Source: Lineus longissimus | Taxonomy: Eukaryota; Nemertea; Pilidiophora; Heteronemertea; Lineidae | Direction: 5' to 3' | Length of the DNA stretch: 64,000 nt | NCBI RefSeq assembly: GCF_910592395.1 | Contig: NC_088308.1 | Location: 23,451,501 to 23,515,500, forward strand | Shown: in pieces, positions 36,590-46,343 of the stretch | Layout: each line of letters opens with the position of its first letter | How positions within the stretch are numbered: the first letter of the stretch is position 1 | Made by a program: the position numbers and the translations under genes | Notes under the pieces: model-generated | Database searches by the model: none | Seen by the model: the letters and a program-made list of their open reading frames with translations, nothing else | What the model was told of the DNA's origin: nothing

Positions 36590-37203
36590 TCTTTTCATGA
36601 AAAAAACAAATGAACAATTCTCGTATCTTTTGACAGCAGTAGGCAGGTAGGAGAAAGTTGATGTCCTATTGTGAACCAATTAAGCTGCCAATGATTGTGA
36701 CGCTTGCATATGAATGGAGGACAGTAGTATTGTCTCACTTAAAAGAGAAAGCAATACAGCCAATCTGCCCTTCTAAAGACAGGGCCGAGGTTCATGCTAT
36801 GATGCGAGATCCTGGCGACCTTTCACCTGACGACGGAGAGCAGTCCTCATATTGCTCTTGACCATACTGTCACAACCTCATCTGTTCACCAGACCGCAAT
36901 TTTCAAACAGTGACAATGTGGAGTGCTGTCACAACCAGAAGTCCTGATAGAATTGACTCATACTGTCAGAACTAGTCTAAAGAGGACCGTTGAACACATA
37001 CAAAACAAGACGAAGACAGGTATTGAGATTATGACAGTATTATTGCCATCCAACATAATATGCAACATGTTGATTTGTTACAAGTTCTTTAAACTATGTG
37101 GCAGGCCAGAAGCAAGGCCGCCAAGGCTCACCAAGAACTAAAGTGGTGACACGAGAAAATGTCTATAATCTTCTAGCAGCAAATCTTTTGATTTCCAGAA
37201 CTT
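36590..37203. other. Gap between ZNF-B and ELP6, no gene seen
   Basis: Short open frames of 67-82 codons show no resemblance to known families. The two neighbouring genes converge here, so both 3' UTRs probably use part of it. Confidence 0.5.
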
Positions 37204-38300
37204 TTACAAGACCGCTGACGATGTTCCAGAGGCAAAGAAATGGACATTTTTGTCTTGGACTTTATACTGCATCCGGGTGGATTTCTGATTCTGGGGATGG
37301 CCAGCACTTGGTTCTTTCACTTTTATTTCAATCTGAAAACACATAACATTTACTGGGGGTTATAAACAGGAAAGAAACTAACAAAAATATATTTTTATCT
37401 GGGAAAAAGTTAATTGGGTTTCGATTGATCAGTCAGACCTGCGATATATCTTACTGTCTATTAAATCACAATCAAACATTAGTTTTGATGTGAAGCACAA
37501 GCCGAAATAAGGGATGCAATTTTTATTCAATGGTGTGGCCATGGACAACACATGGATATACAAGCACATTTTTGTAAAGCCACAAATACAATGCTGTCCC
37601 TATCTCTCACCTGTCCATGGACATCTTTACAGTATCCACTTGCCAATCCTCGAGTAACCAAGGTAGCATGACTTTTATGGTACAGATATTTCGCCACAAG
37701 TTCATCTTCCGCCATGTCCTCATCCATAAGCCCTCGTACCACCACGTTCCCACTGCTACTAAGAAGTGTCTGGAGGTAATCAATGAAGACCATAAGCGAC
37801 CGGCTCTCAACTCCTAGTGCCAAGAGGATACTAATATCATCAAAGATGATATGAGTCTTGCGGTTCCCACTGTCCTGTAGCTGCTTCACTTTTGATGACA
37901 GGTAAGAATATATCGGACGCAAGCTGTTTTTTGATTTATCATACACAAGACCGTCAAACATTTTCTCATAGTCTGAGTCTCCGCAACTGCCAACATCCTG
38001 TCTGTCCTCACCAATCAATGTATTGCCACATAAACGCAACCCTTCAATGAACACAACTTTTCCATCATCCCTCAAAGCTTTGAGATTCAATCCAAGTTTT
38101 TGGCCGACGTTATTATAATGTCCGAATGATTGAGCCAGACCAACCAGACACACACTGTCCCCTGCCTTCAAGAAGTAGGTTAGAAAGTGATGGATAAGAT
38201 AAGAAGAGTCACTTCTGAAATCCTGGAAAATTGATATCAGTTTCCCACTTGGAGTGTTCCCCTGTTCGTATAAAAGGATATTGTTCAGTTCAGTAAACAT
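37204..38300 (-). CDS. ELP6: Elongator complex protein 6
   Basis: ELP6 is one of the RecA-like ATPase-fold subunits of the Elp4-6 hexamer, which assists Elongator in wobble-uridine tRNA modification. Two exons are read: 38300-37611 (690 bases) and 37332-37204, giving 272 codons (human 266). Recognisable parts are the start MFTELNNIL, LVGLAQSFGHYNNVGQKLGL, IIFDDISILLALGV, GLASGYCKDVHGQ just before the intron, and the C-terminus QYKVQDKNVHFFASGTSSAVL. The first open frame reads on past the donor into intron sequence (VRDRDSIVF), which is not coding. An upstream in-frame TTG is ignored in favour of the ATG matching the family start. As in the family there is no Walker A motif. The long first exon is unusual for this intron-rich window. 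Confidence 0.93.
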
Positions 38301-38898
38301 GTTCAAAGTATCTGCATCAGCTAAACATGCAATTTGAATTATCGCAAAACTTTTTTTGTCCCCTGCTTTTAGTCTAGACTCTTGTCAGTAGTCCAGCTAT
38401 TTAGCAGATTGTGTCTGAAAAGAAAAATGAAACATGGAGTGAACTTCAAAAAGCATTGGCATAGCCAAAGTTGCAAAGGCAAAGGCACAACCGCCATACA
38501 ATACTCATAGTCTACTGTGATACATGTCAACAAAATGAACTTAGGCATGACAGTAGCTGTATGTACTAAATCATTATGACTTATGTAGGCCCCTAGTCAG
38601 TGTGAGGCGACTTGTAGGCCCCAAGTATCATCATGGGAGAGTTAAGCTTATCTCACTCAATTGGAGCGATGGCCAAACTTTTGCTTGGACACTTAGCTAC
38701 ATCAATGTCAATTTGACAAAGAATGGAATCTTTGATTTATAGTTTACTTTTAGACCACTTCACTTCGTTGCTTTTACAATTATGGGAAATCCACCTATCC
38801 CAAGATTCATTGCGAAACCAGGAAGTCTGTTGGTTTTGCAACCCTCCCAATGATGGATCGGCTAAATAAGTGGCTGCGGTAGCTGTAGTGTAGTTGAA
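38301..38898. promoter_or_regulatory. Divergent promoter region of ELP6 and the PH-domain gene
   Basis: The start codons at 38300 (minus) and 38899 (plus) are 598 bases apart and face away from each other, so both promoters or 5' UTRs lie here. No specific element was recognised. Confidence 0.4.
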
Positions 38899-41800
38899 AT
38901 GGGTGATATAGCATTGTTTGAAGAGGGGATCCTTGATAAGAAGCAGGGACCACTGAAGGTGAGGTACACAGTTTTTTTATTAAGTGTCTCATATGACATG
39001 ACTGAGTACGTACGAGCAGCTGGTGTTGTGGTGGCAGCGTTCCTGTCGGGATTGTCGCCCTAAACAGCGTGCACCAGCGCCCACCAGCTTCTACCAGGTT
39101 AATTTACGTTAAAAGTCGGGTATGAGGTCATCAAAATAAAATTTAGTAGCCTTAGTCGACGAAATAAGTACACTATAAGACACATTTCCTGAAAATTTCA
39201 TGACATTTGAGTGTAAGATAAGGGAGATGTTGTCCAAAATCACAAGGCACCTGTAGGCTGTAGCCTGGTATTGGGAACTTGACAGGGAAACCCTATCAAT
39301 CATTTCAAGTCAAATCCAACATGGCCGCCGACTTGGCGGTGGACGATGGTACATTTTAAATAACAACTCGCTAATCTAGCACACAAATGTCATGAAACGT
39401 TCAGGAAATGTGGAAAATATCCTGCTTATTTCGTTTATGACCATTAGATTCTATTTTTATGACTAAATATGCTTTTTAATTTCATATAAACCTGGTGGAC
39501 GCTGGTGCCAGTGGTTGACGCTGTTTAGTATGACCCCTATGTTGTGCCTGTTTATATGAAGCCTACATAAATTATAACCATTCCAAAATCAAAACAATTT
39601 TTCACAGTCAGAATACGCGTAGCATGATACAAATAATGGTGTTACTAAATACTTCAGAAAACTTCCTGGTTAGGTAAAAAAAGTGGCCAGTATATAACAA
39701 GTCATGACAGTCTTAATTGGAAATAACAGATAAGACATAAAGTCTAAGATAATCAAACACAAACAGCTCACAGACTGGGCTTACATGTACAACTTCCTAA
39801 ACCTCTTACTCAATACAGATAGTGGGTCTCAAAGATGTATTGACTGGCAGCTGTAAAATGACTAATATTTTATGAGATTTGAAATACCTCCTCACTGATA
39901 GCCGATACTGTGATAGCTGATAGCTGATAGATGAGACATAAAACGTAAGACAACAGTGTGCATTTTAACTCTAATGATAATTTAATTTAACTTTTGTACA
40001 AGTTGTGGTTTTTCTTTGGCATCATTCATGTCAACTATCCTATGTCAATAAAATTTATGTTTTTCTTATTCAGCAATGGAGAAAATATTACTGTACTCTT
40101 CAGAACAGCAAGTTTTCTTATCGCCCATTTAAGGTAATCATTTGTGTCCTTATTCTTGTTGCCCCCACAAAACCGTTTACCAATATGCATGTACAAATTT
40201 GGTTTAGAGTATTATGTTGGTTTAATGATAGAAAATTACATCTAAACCATTTTTGATTTAGCTCAGAGTTGTTCACCCAATTTTCAACCCCTGTATATTG
40301 ATCTGTGGATGGGCACAAACAGATAGCTGGGCATTGTGTATAATCTAAAACTCATTACTTCAAATGAGTTTTTGGTATATTGTAAGCACATTGCATGGCT
40401 TCATGTTTGGCGGAGACTCAACTGACAGGTCTTGTTTTATTTTACTCTTAGGGCGCGGAAGCTACGTCAAAAGATCTGGAAATGTCTACAGTCCATTCAG
40501 TCAGGGCTACCCGTGGAAAACCAGGCTCCAGCTGCAATGAAATACATTTTCACTTAATGGGTGACAAGGAAATGGTATTCGTAAGTAAAATTCTACATTA
40601 CTTTTGCATCAACTCATTCTTGATTTTTGGTGATTTTTATTTTACATGTTTTCATGTATGGCAGCTTTTTATCTTTAAAGAGCTTCTTGGTTGTCAATGT
40701 GATTCACAGTTCACTATGGGATGTGCGTCAGATGCCTTTTGAATCAGACCTGTCACTCCACTCCTAGTCCTATTAGGGGGCTTTTTTCAAGAAGGGTTTA
40801 TCAGCCTCATGGGCTTATCCTTGAGACTTGGAGGCTTTGTGCATATTTATATTAGCTTATTACACAAGTTAGCAAATTTTAACAAATTAGCTTGATACAC
40901 AAGTTCTCTTTGATGTGATCAAGATTAAGATGATCTTTCGTCATGAATAAAAACCTCCCACTCAACAATTGGATGTAGTAATCAGGTCTGTTGCACCTTC
41001 GTTAAGCCTATTTTAGCTTCTTTTTCTGTCCCTCCATTTTACAGTCGGCGTTCAATACTGATGACCAAGACAGGTGGGTAAAAGTCCTACAAAAAGCAAT
41101 TGAATTGAAGAGAAAGAGAGAAAGTCTGAGGAGCTCACTGATGTAAGTCATGATCATTTATTTGCTGGCATGTCCCATACCCATTTTCTAGGAGTTCCTG
41201 TTTGAGGCTTTTCGTCTAAAGTAGCATTATGTTCCGTCAGTTGGGTTGAACAGTCTTATTACACCAGAAGAAAGTTACTTAAGCTTATACAAGGCCATAC
41301 AGGATTATCTAGGAATTGGTCCTGAGGGGTGGAACACCACTTCTTGTCATTTTTTATCTCAAATGAGCATAGTTTGTTATGACATACTGTGAAATTCGAT
41401 ATTTCAATACATGATAAAAATGCCATCTTAGCCCCTCATTCATGTCACTAGGTAGGGTAGCATTGGACTCACAGAATATTGAAAATACCATTTTTGTTCA
41501 TATAAGGGGATTAGGAGAATCCACCATACCTCACACCATTTCTTATCATTTATCATTGCAGAGATTTCGAACGTGATCGTGGCATCACCTTATATGATCA
41601 ACCATGGGATCTACAAGCTACAGTCAACCAGAGTAATGAAAAGTTAAAAGAAAGCTTCAAAAACCCAAAATCTACAACATCTCTTGATTCTCGTGATGAC
41701 CTTGCAAAGGGCAATGATTCCCCTGTCGTGCGGAGACGACAGGCACCTTACGTCGAGCCATATGCCGAAGTTGTTCTTTTTCCAAAACCAAAGAATCATA

Positions 41801-42420
41801 GAAACTCAGAAGAAACTCTTATGACACCATATGCAGAGACAACTATCAATGGGTCGACTTTGCTTGCACCAAGTAATGAGAGGAAAGACTTGACAATTTA
41901 TTCAAAATGTACCGAAATGAAACCGACCTTTTCAGAAAATGAAAGTTGTAACTATAGCTATGCGCAAGTGATTAAACCTAAGTTTAGACGGGAACCTGAC
42001 ACAAGTAACATAGAGAAGTTCCGTGTTTCACATGGGGCCTATGACAGTTATGTTGATGGTGATTCTGGACAGGATGAGAGAGATTTGGTAGAAAGTGGTA
42101 TGGTCAGTGTGTCTAGTAATGAGAGTGGGAAAGAATCTGAAGCAGTTTTAGCTTCTTTGAAAGATGCATTGGTAATATTTTCAACATTAGCAAAGTATGA
42201 AAAGCCAAGATCACTGAAATACCCGGATTGTGAGAAAAGTGCAAGTTTCATTGCGTTGAAAAAACATATTATTGCTGCCAGCAGTAAAGATGGTAAAGAT
42301 CGCTTCACCCAACCACGCAGTTTCAAATTGGGGACTTACGTTCAACAACTAAAGAAGTCAGTGTCTGGAGTCAAGGATTCGCCTACTGCTGTACAAGTTC
42401 AGATGGAAATGGAACTGTAG
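38899..42420 (+). CDS. PH-domain protein with C-terminal tyrosine motifs (adaptor-like)
   Basis: Five exons (38899-38958, 40074-40133, 40452-40580, 41045-41142, 41562-42420) give 401 codons and a TAG. The first about 110 residues form a pleckstrin-homology domain. They start GILDKKQGPLK with QWRKYYCTL across the first splice, then KFSYRPFKGAEATSKDLEM, EIHFHLMGDKEMVFSAFNTD, and the closing helix DRWVKVLQKAIEL with its invariant Trp. The W-R-K-Y-Y order lacks the arginine usual in strong PI(3,4,5)P3 binders. The rest is low in structure, with three related tyrosine motifs, EPYAEVV, TPYAETT and YSYAQVI, and a last conserved-looking block (SLKDALVIFSTLAKYEK). It is probably a membrane-associated signalling adaptor; I cannot name an orthologue. 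Intron 1 carries an inverted-repeat element. Confidence 0.8.
39060..39529. mobile_element. Inverted-repeat (MITE-like) element in intron 1 of the PH gene
   Basis: The arms 39060-39100 and 39489-39529 are imperfect reverse complements. Shared words are CTAAACAGCGT, CACCAGCG.CCACCAG and ACCAGGTT, with small gaps. The interior of about 390 bases is non-coding. Target-site duplications were not clear. Confidence 0.55.
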
Positions 42421-43395
42421 ACTATATTGTTTGTTCATGTACAGTGTTTCACAGGGTCATCATTAATGTAGTTTACCATGTTTACAGAGTTCTTGGGTCA
42501 CTTTGGTTAAATTGTTTCTTAGATGCATCTGAAACAGAATCCAATCAGCCTAAAAAAATTATCTGTGTCATGTGTTTTGCACCTTATTTGAAGGGATATT
42601 GAATAGTCTGTCTTTTATGTCCTTTCGGTTCTCAAGGAACTGTGGTGGTTGGATTGTACCTCTGTAGATTGGTACATGTAGCTCCTACTTGGAGACTAAT
42701 ATTCAGACTAGATATATGTAGACTAATATATATGTAGACTAATATTCAGAAAGCTATAGTATAGTGCTTTGCACTTGTGTCATAAGGATTGCACGAGGTT
42801 TAGGATTTCGAGCTCAAACAAGTGCATACGTCGATAGAGATGTGGCATCGATTTTGGCTGTCGTCATACTTTCTGAGCTTTTTTTAGCTGTTTGTGGCGT
42901 GCTATTTGATAAAAAACGTATCTTTGTATGATTCAATTGCATGCAAACAATAAAGATTTTTGTAGAGTATGAAATGGCTTTTTTGTGTTTTTTAAATCAG
43001 TCTTCTCCGAGAGATATTTCCCTCAGTCATACGGATTCTTGTCCTAGACTTCTAAAAGTCTACACTTTGATAAATACCCAACTCAAAATCTGTGTCCCAA
43101 CTCGGGGTAATGACCCGACTCTTTAGACATGGCTAGGGGTCAAGGGACTGCAAACAACAGGGCCCCTTTGAGAAAATGATTTTGAAATTGACCAAAATGC
43201 GTTTTTAAGATTATACCATTGCATGAATTGCCCGTCTGTGTATTTTGTGAAAATTACCCCCTTTTGCTTAGATTACCCTCCTAAAAGACCGCATTAAGTT
43301 AAGTCTTTCCCCTTACTTTTTACAAAATAAGAGAGGTGCAGATTTTGATACGAGAATGAGGTGATTTTTCTCTGCCATTTAGGCCGTTGAATGAA
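42421..43395. other. 3' flank of the PH gene, no further gene seen
   Basis: This holds the 3' UTR with AATAAA at 42949-42954, a small TAGACTAATAT repeat (42690-42745), then unassigned sequence. Confidence 0.5.
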
Positions 43396-43670
43396 GGGCG
43401 CCTGTACAAAAAAGGCCTAAGTCTATAACATGCAAAATCATTGAACTCATTTTCGTCAACGCCACCCGTGTGAGTCACAACTTCTCTCCATCCACGATCT
43501 TGCAATAGATCGTCGGAAAGGTCATCCCAACATAACCAGTGATTTTCAATATACTTCGCCTCACTGGGAGTATCAAAAACCTTTATCTCAGAATGCAAAA
43601 AGGTGAACAAATAGATGTCATCCTGTTAGATTTCTCCAAGGCCTCAGATAAAGTTGTTTTCTTTATAATG
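43396..43670 (+). mobile_element. Decayed non-LTR retrotransposon reverse-transcriptase fragment
   Basis: Three frame-shifted pieces match consecutive reverse-transcriptase blocks of LINE-type elements. They are PKSITCKIIELIF (about 43417-43458; compare RPISLT..CKIxE), CESQLLSIHDLA (about 43465-43510) and KGEQIDVILLDFSKASDKV (about 43600-43655; the family reads LDFSKAFDKV). The spacing between the last two is too large by roughly 70 bases, and stops follow immediately. The fragment is too short to assign a clade; CR1 or Jockey-like is likely. Confidence 0.75.
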
Positions 43671-43764
43671 ACATAGACTTTACCAGAGTTTTCAATAGAC
43701 TCTTGACTTTACGGAGTATAGGGCCAACGGGCACACAATGGCCCAGCTATAGGAACTGCCCTTG

Positions 43765-43945
43765 AACCAGAAGACGTGGTCATCTGAGAGATAGGGATTC
43801 ACACTGGTGATAAACCATTCAATGTGAACTCCACTTGATGCGGTCATCTGAGGTGGATTCATACTGCAGATAAACCATTCAATGGGAACTCGAGTTAATG
43901 TGGTCATCTTGGGGATATGGATTCATACTGGAGATAAACCACATG
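43765..43945 (+). pseudogene. Tandem remnants of C2H2 finger units
   Basis: GGATTCA(C/T)ACTG recurs at 43795, 43855 and 43919, each followed by ..GATAAACCA and preceded by GTGGTCATCT-like sequence. Translated, this is IHTGDKPFN, IHTADKPFN and a third degraded copy, the linker between zinc fingers. The period is 60-64 bases, shorter than the 84 bases of a normal finger, and stops interrupt it. Confidence 0.65.
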
Positions 43946-44049
43946 ACAGTGACGATAAATGAAGACTCAAAAATTGTGAGAAATGTTTTATCATAATAGT
44001 TGAGTTAATGGTATATCAGTATTAGTTTGCAGTCATTTCATCCATTATC

Positions 44050-44520
44050 ATGTTGGCGTATGTAGTGTGTCGCGACAACCTCCCATCAACAGGACATTGT
44101 TGCACTATCACTAAACTGGTAACCATGGGAGACATATGGAGTTGCATCGTGAACAATGCGAATAAAGGTTGTAATGAAATGGAAAGCGCCCCTTGGCCTG
44201 GCCGTCGCTTTTATACCGCAGACACCTGCCTAACTAGCTACTGCCTTTGACCGAGTTATCATCTCACTATGCTTGTGAAGTCAGACTACAACCCATGGCC
44301 GTCTCTGATTTTCTATATATTAGGCCTACCGCAGCCACCTTGGTCTGAGCTATCATCCCACTATGCTTGCGAAGATTTGCACAACCTGGGCGTCTCTTCC
44401 GTTTGGAAAAATGTGTCTCATTTTCACCATGGTATATTAAAATCCACAATTCACCGGGATTGGGACGGTGAAGTATTCACCATGGTGAACGCTGAGTGAA
44501 TCCCTGATCATTTTCGTGAG
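44050..44520. repeat. Repeat region including copy 2 of the CACCATGGTG family
   Basis: Two direct repeats of about 60 bases begin near 44247 and 44339. Both contain ATCATC(T/C)CACTATGCTTG(T/C)GAAG and end CGTCTCT. Then TTTCACCATGGTA (about 44424) and ATTCACCATGGTGAAC (44475-44490) are followed by GTGAATCCCTGATCA, which is the reverse complement of words at 12271-12310. No coding sequence was seen. Confidence 0.6.
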
Positions 44521-45216
44521 GGTCTCGAACTTTCCGGGTATATATAAATATCTGCACAACTACATGTATTTCTTCTTACATGTCAGGGTCCGACAGTGTG
44601 CTGCGGGCTTTCTTAGGCCGGAGAAAATCAACTCACGAGTGCAATCTCGAGCTGTTTTCTAAAACGGCCCAGTGAAAAACAGACAACGCGCGTAATTATG
44701 GGCGGAGGCAACGGAGGCAAAGCCGCTGGAAGCTCAGTATGTTTGACCCAGGAATGCAGGGTGGGCCTACGTTTATAATCTCGTCTTTTGTTGATCAAAT
44801 TGACTGAAAGAGTATATATTTTTCAGCGGTGATCCTAGGCTGCGTGTAGTGAATGAAAGATAGGATCAATCATGGATGACAAAGCCCAATATCTGTTGAA
44901 ACCTCTATAATAGAAACAATCACAAAATTACAACAAGAAGATTAGAATGTCGGCTTTCCTTTTTATCGAAAAATAAATTCTAAACGGAAACTCGGGAAAG
45001 ACCAGAAATAAGGACAAAACGGTAGAGATCGAACTGAGAAGATGGTTTGGTTTGGTTTTTCGACTCGTCATGCTTTTCGTGTTGCAGAGTAAAATGTCCG
45101 AGTACTCACACACCTTTTTTCCCAATCAACATGATCAAATGAGTCCTAATAGGCCTAATCTCCGTAAATGAGCCGATAGAAATAAATGTCTCAACGTATA
45201 CTACTTGAAATAAAAG
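44521..45216. other. Intergenic with a GC-rich patch and a possible isolated first exon
   Basis: At 44698 an ATG starts MGGGNGGKAAGSS and runs into a GTATGT that could be a splice donor (44739). No second exon was found before the next gene. The rest shows nothing recognisable. Confidence 0.3.
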
Positions 45217-45819
45217 TTAATAACACCGCTTCATTGCTCTCCTTGCTTTGATGGCTGCTCTCCTTGTAGTCCTTGTTCTACGTTGAACATATTTCACCTG
45301 TCGAGCTGCTCTTTTTGCCTTCCTTACTCTCCTTACTTTCTTTGCGGCTACCCTCCTTGCTGGTCTCTTCGAAGCTGTGGCTTTTCTTGCTGCCCGTCTT
45401 GGAGAACTCCTTCTCTTTGGCTTTGCTGCTGCCTTTTGTTTGCGGGCAGGTGATGCCCTGCGTGGAGATGCTCGTCGCGCTGGGGATGGGGTCCTCCTGC
45501 GCCTCCTTCTTGCGGCCCTTTTCCTCTTGCCACCCCTCTTTGCTGCTTTCTTTGCAGCCCTCCTCTTCTTTGTTGCTTTCTTTGCTTTGCCGGCGCGGAA
45601 GGCACCTCGCCTTTTGGAGGATGATTTTACGCTGCCAGTTTTAAGGCCACGCTTCAACGCCAACTTTACTTGAAGTGCAACCCACTTCTTCTGTTTGCTG
45701 ACTCCACGGTATTTCGACATGATGTATCTTGTGATGGCGTTGACGTTCGAACCCTTGCTCATTCCAAGGGCCTTGATAGCGGCGGCGACCATCACGCTAT
45801 ATTTCTGTGGCGGAGCCAT
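45217..45819 (-). CDS. Sperm nuclear basic protein, linker-histone-like (protamine-like PL type)
   Basis: This is an intronless 200-codon gene. The ATG at 45819 (context AAACATGG) gives MAPPQKYSVMVAAAIKALG; an in-frame TTG nine codons upstream is rejected. Residues 1-78 form an H1/H5 winged-helix domain (KYSVMVAAAIKAL, GSNVNAITRYIMSKY, LALKRGLKTGSV, RRGAFRAGK). The rest is almost only Arg, Lys, Ala, Ser and Pro, with SPARR and SPRRA repeats that resemble phosphorylatable SPKK-type minor-groove motifs, and ends KRCY. High Arg relative to somatic H1, and a single Cys near the end, point to a sperm chromatin protein as in bivalves and other invertebrates. A germ-line H1 variant is the alternative. 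The gene is head to head with TEX14, another germ-cell gene. Confidence 0.82.
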   Translation of the reverse strand: MAPPQKYSVMVAAAIKALGMSKGSNVNAITRYIMSKYRGVSKQKKWVALQVKLALKRGLKTGSVKSSSKRRGAFRAGKAKKATKKRRAAKKAAKRGGKRKRAARRRRRRTPSPARRASPRRASPARKQKAAAKPKRRSSPRRAARKATASKRPARRVAAKKVRRVRKAKRAARQVKYVQRRTRTTRRAAIKARRAMKRCY

Positions 45820-46343
45820 GTTTGTGATGTATTCTGTGGCCTTCAAACTGGCAGCAGTGAGGAGATGGTTTTCACTCTTTGATGTTTACGTGCGAAATGA
45901 CAACAATATCGTGCGATTCAGCTTTAATTCAGGAGACAGCGTCAGCGTGAAACGAAAGGCACTGTTCTCTACGTCACGTCGTTTGTTTGACGACGGGCGA
46001 ATCGTTGATGCAGCAACGTTGAGTCCTCTCTTGTCGCAACGCTGCCGTGAACGAGACGTCCTTGACCATGTTGACGTTCAGAACCTCCATCTCCATTTTG
46101 TCACTGTTGTTCTTTTGACATGTTTGAGCCCCTGTGCAAAAACTACTGGTACTGCGACGATTTCTGAAAAATTTGCTTAAATTTTGGGACCAACACGATT
46201 TCCCGGTGGAGATTTGCACAATTAATAAGAAAAGACAACTTGCCATACATTGGCTTTGTTTATTTGTTCTTATTATTTTTATTAGGCCTATCAAGAGTTC
46301 TGCAAATGCCTGACTGTCGAACTCAAAGTTTTGAAAGAATGCA
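45820..46343. promoter_or_regulatory. Divergent region between the sperm basic protein gene and TEX14
   Basis: The two starts are 524 bases apart and face away from each other. A 161-codon plus-strand frame (45695-46180) lies mostly opposite the sperm protein gene and is not credible as a gene. I saw no clear TATA box. Confidence 0.5.

Noticed and set aside
37527-37610. C-terminal end of the long ELP6 frame (VRDRDSIVF..)
   Set aside because: It is intron read-through after DVHGQ; the true C-terminus is in the exon at 37332-37204.
43320-43610. 96-codon minus-strand frame
   Set aside because: It is antisense to recognisable reverse-transcriptase blocks on the plus strand.
45273-45882. Several long frames on the plus strand and other frames over the sperm protein gene
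   Set aside because: They are shadows caused by the biased Arg/Lys/Ala codons of the minus-strand gene.
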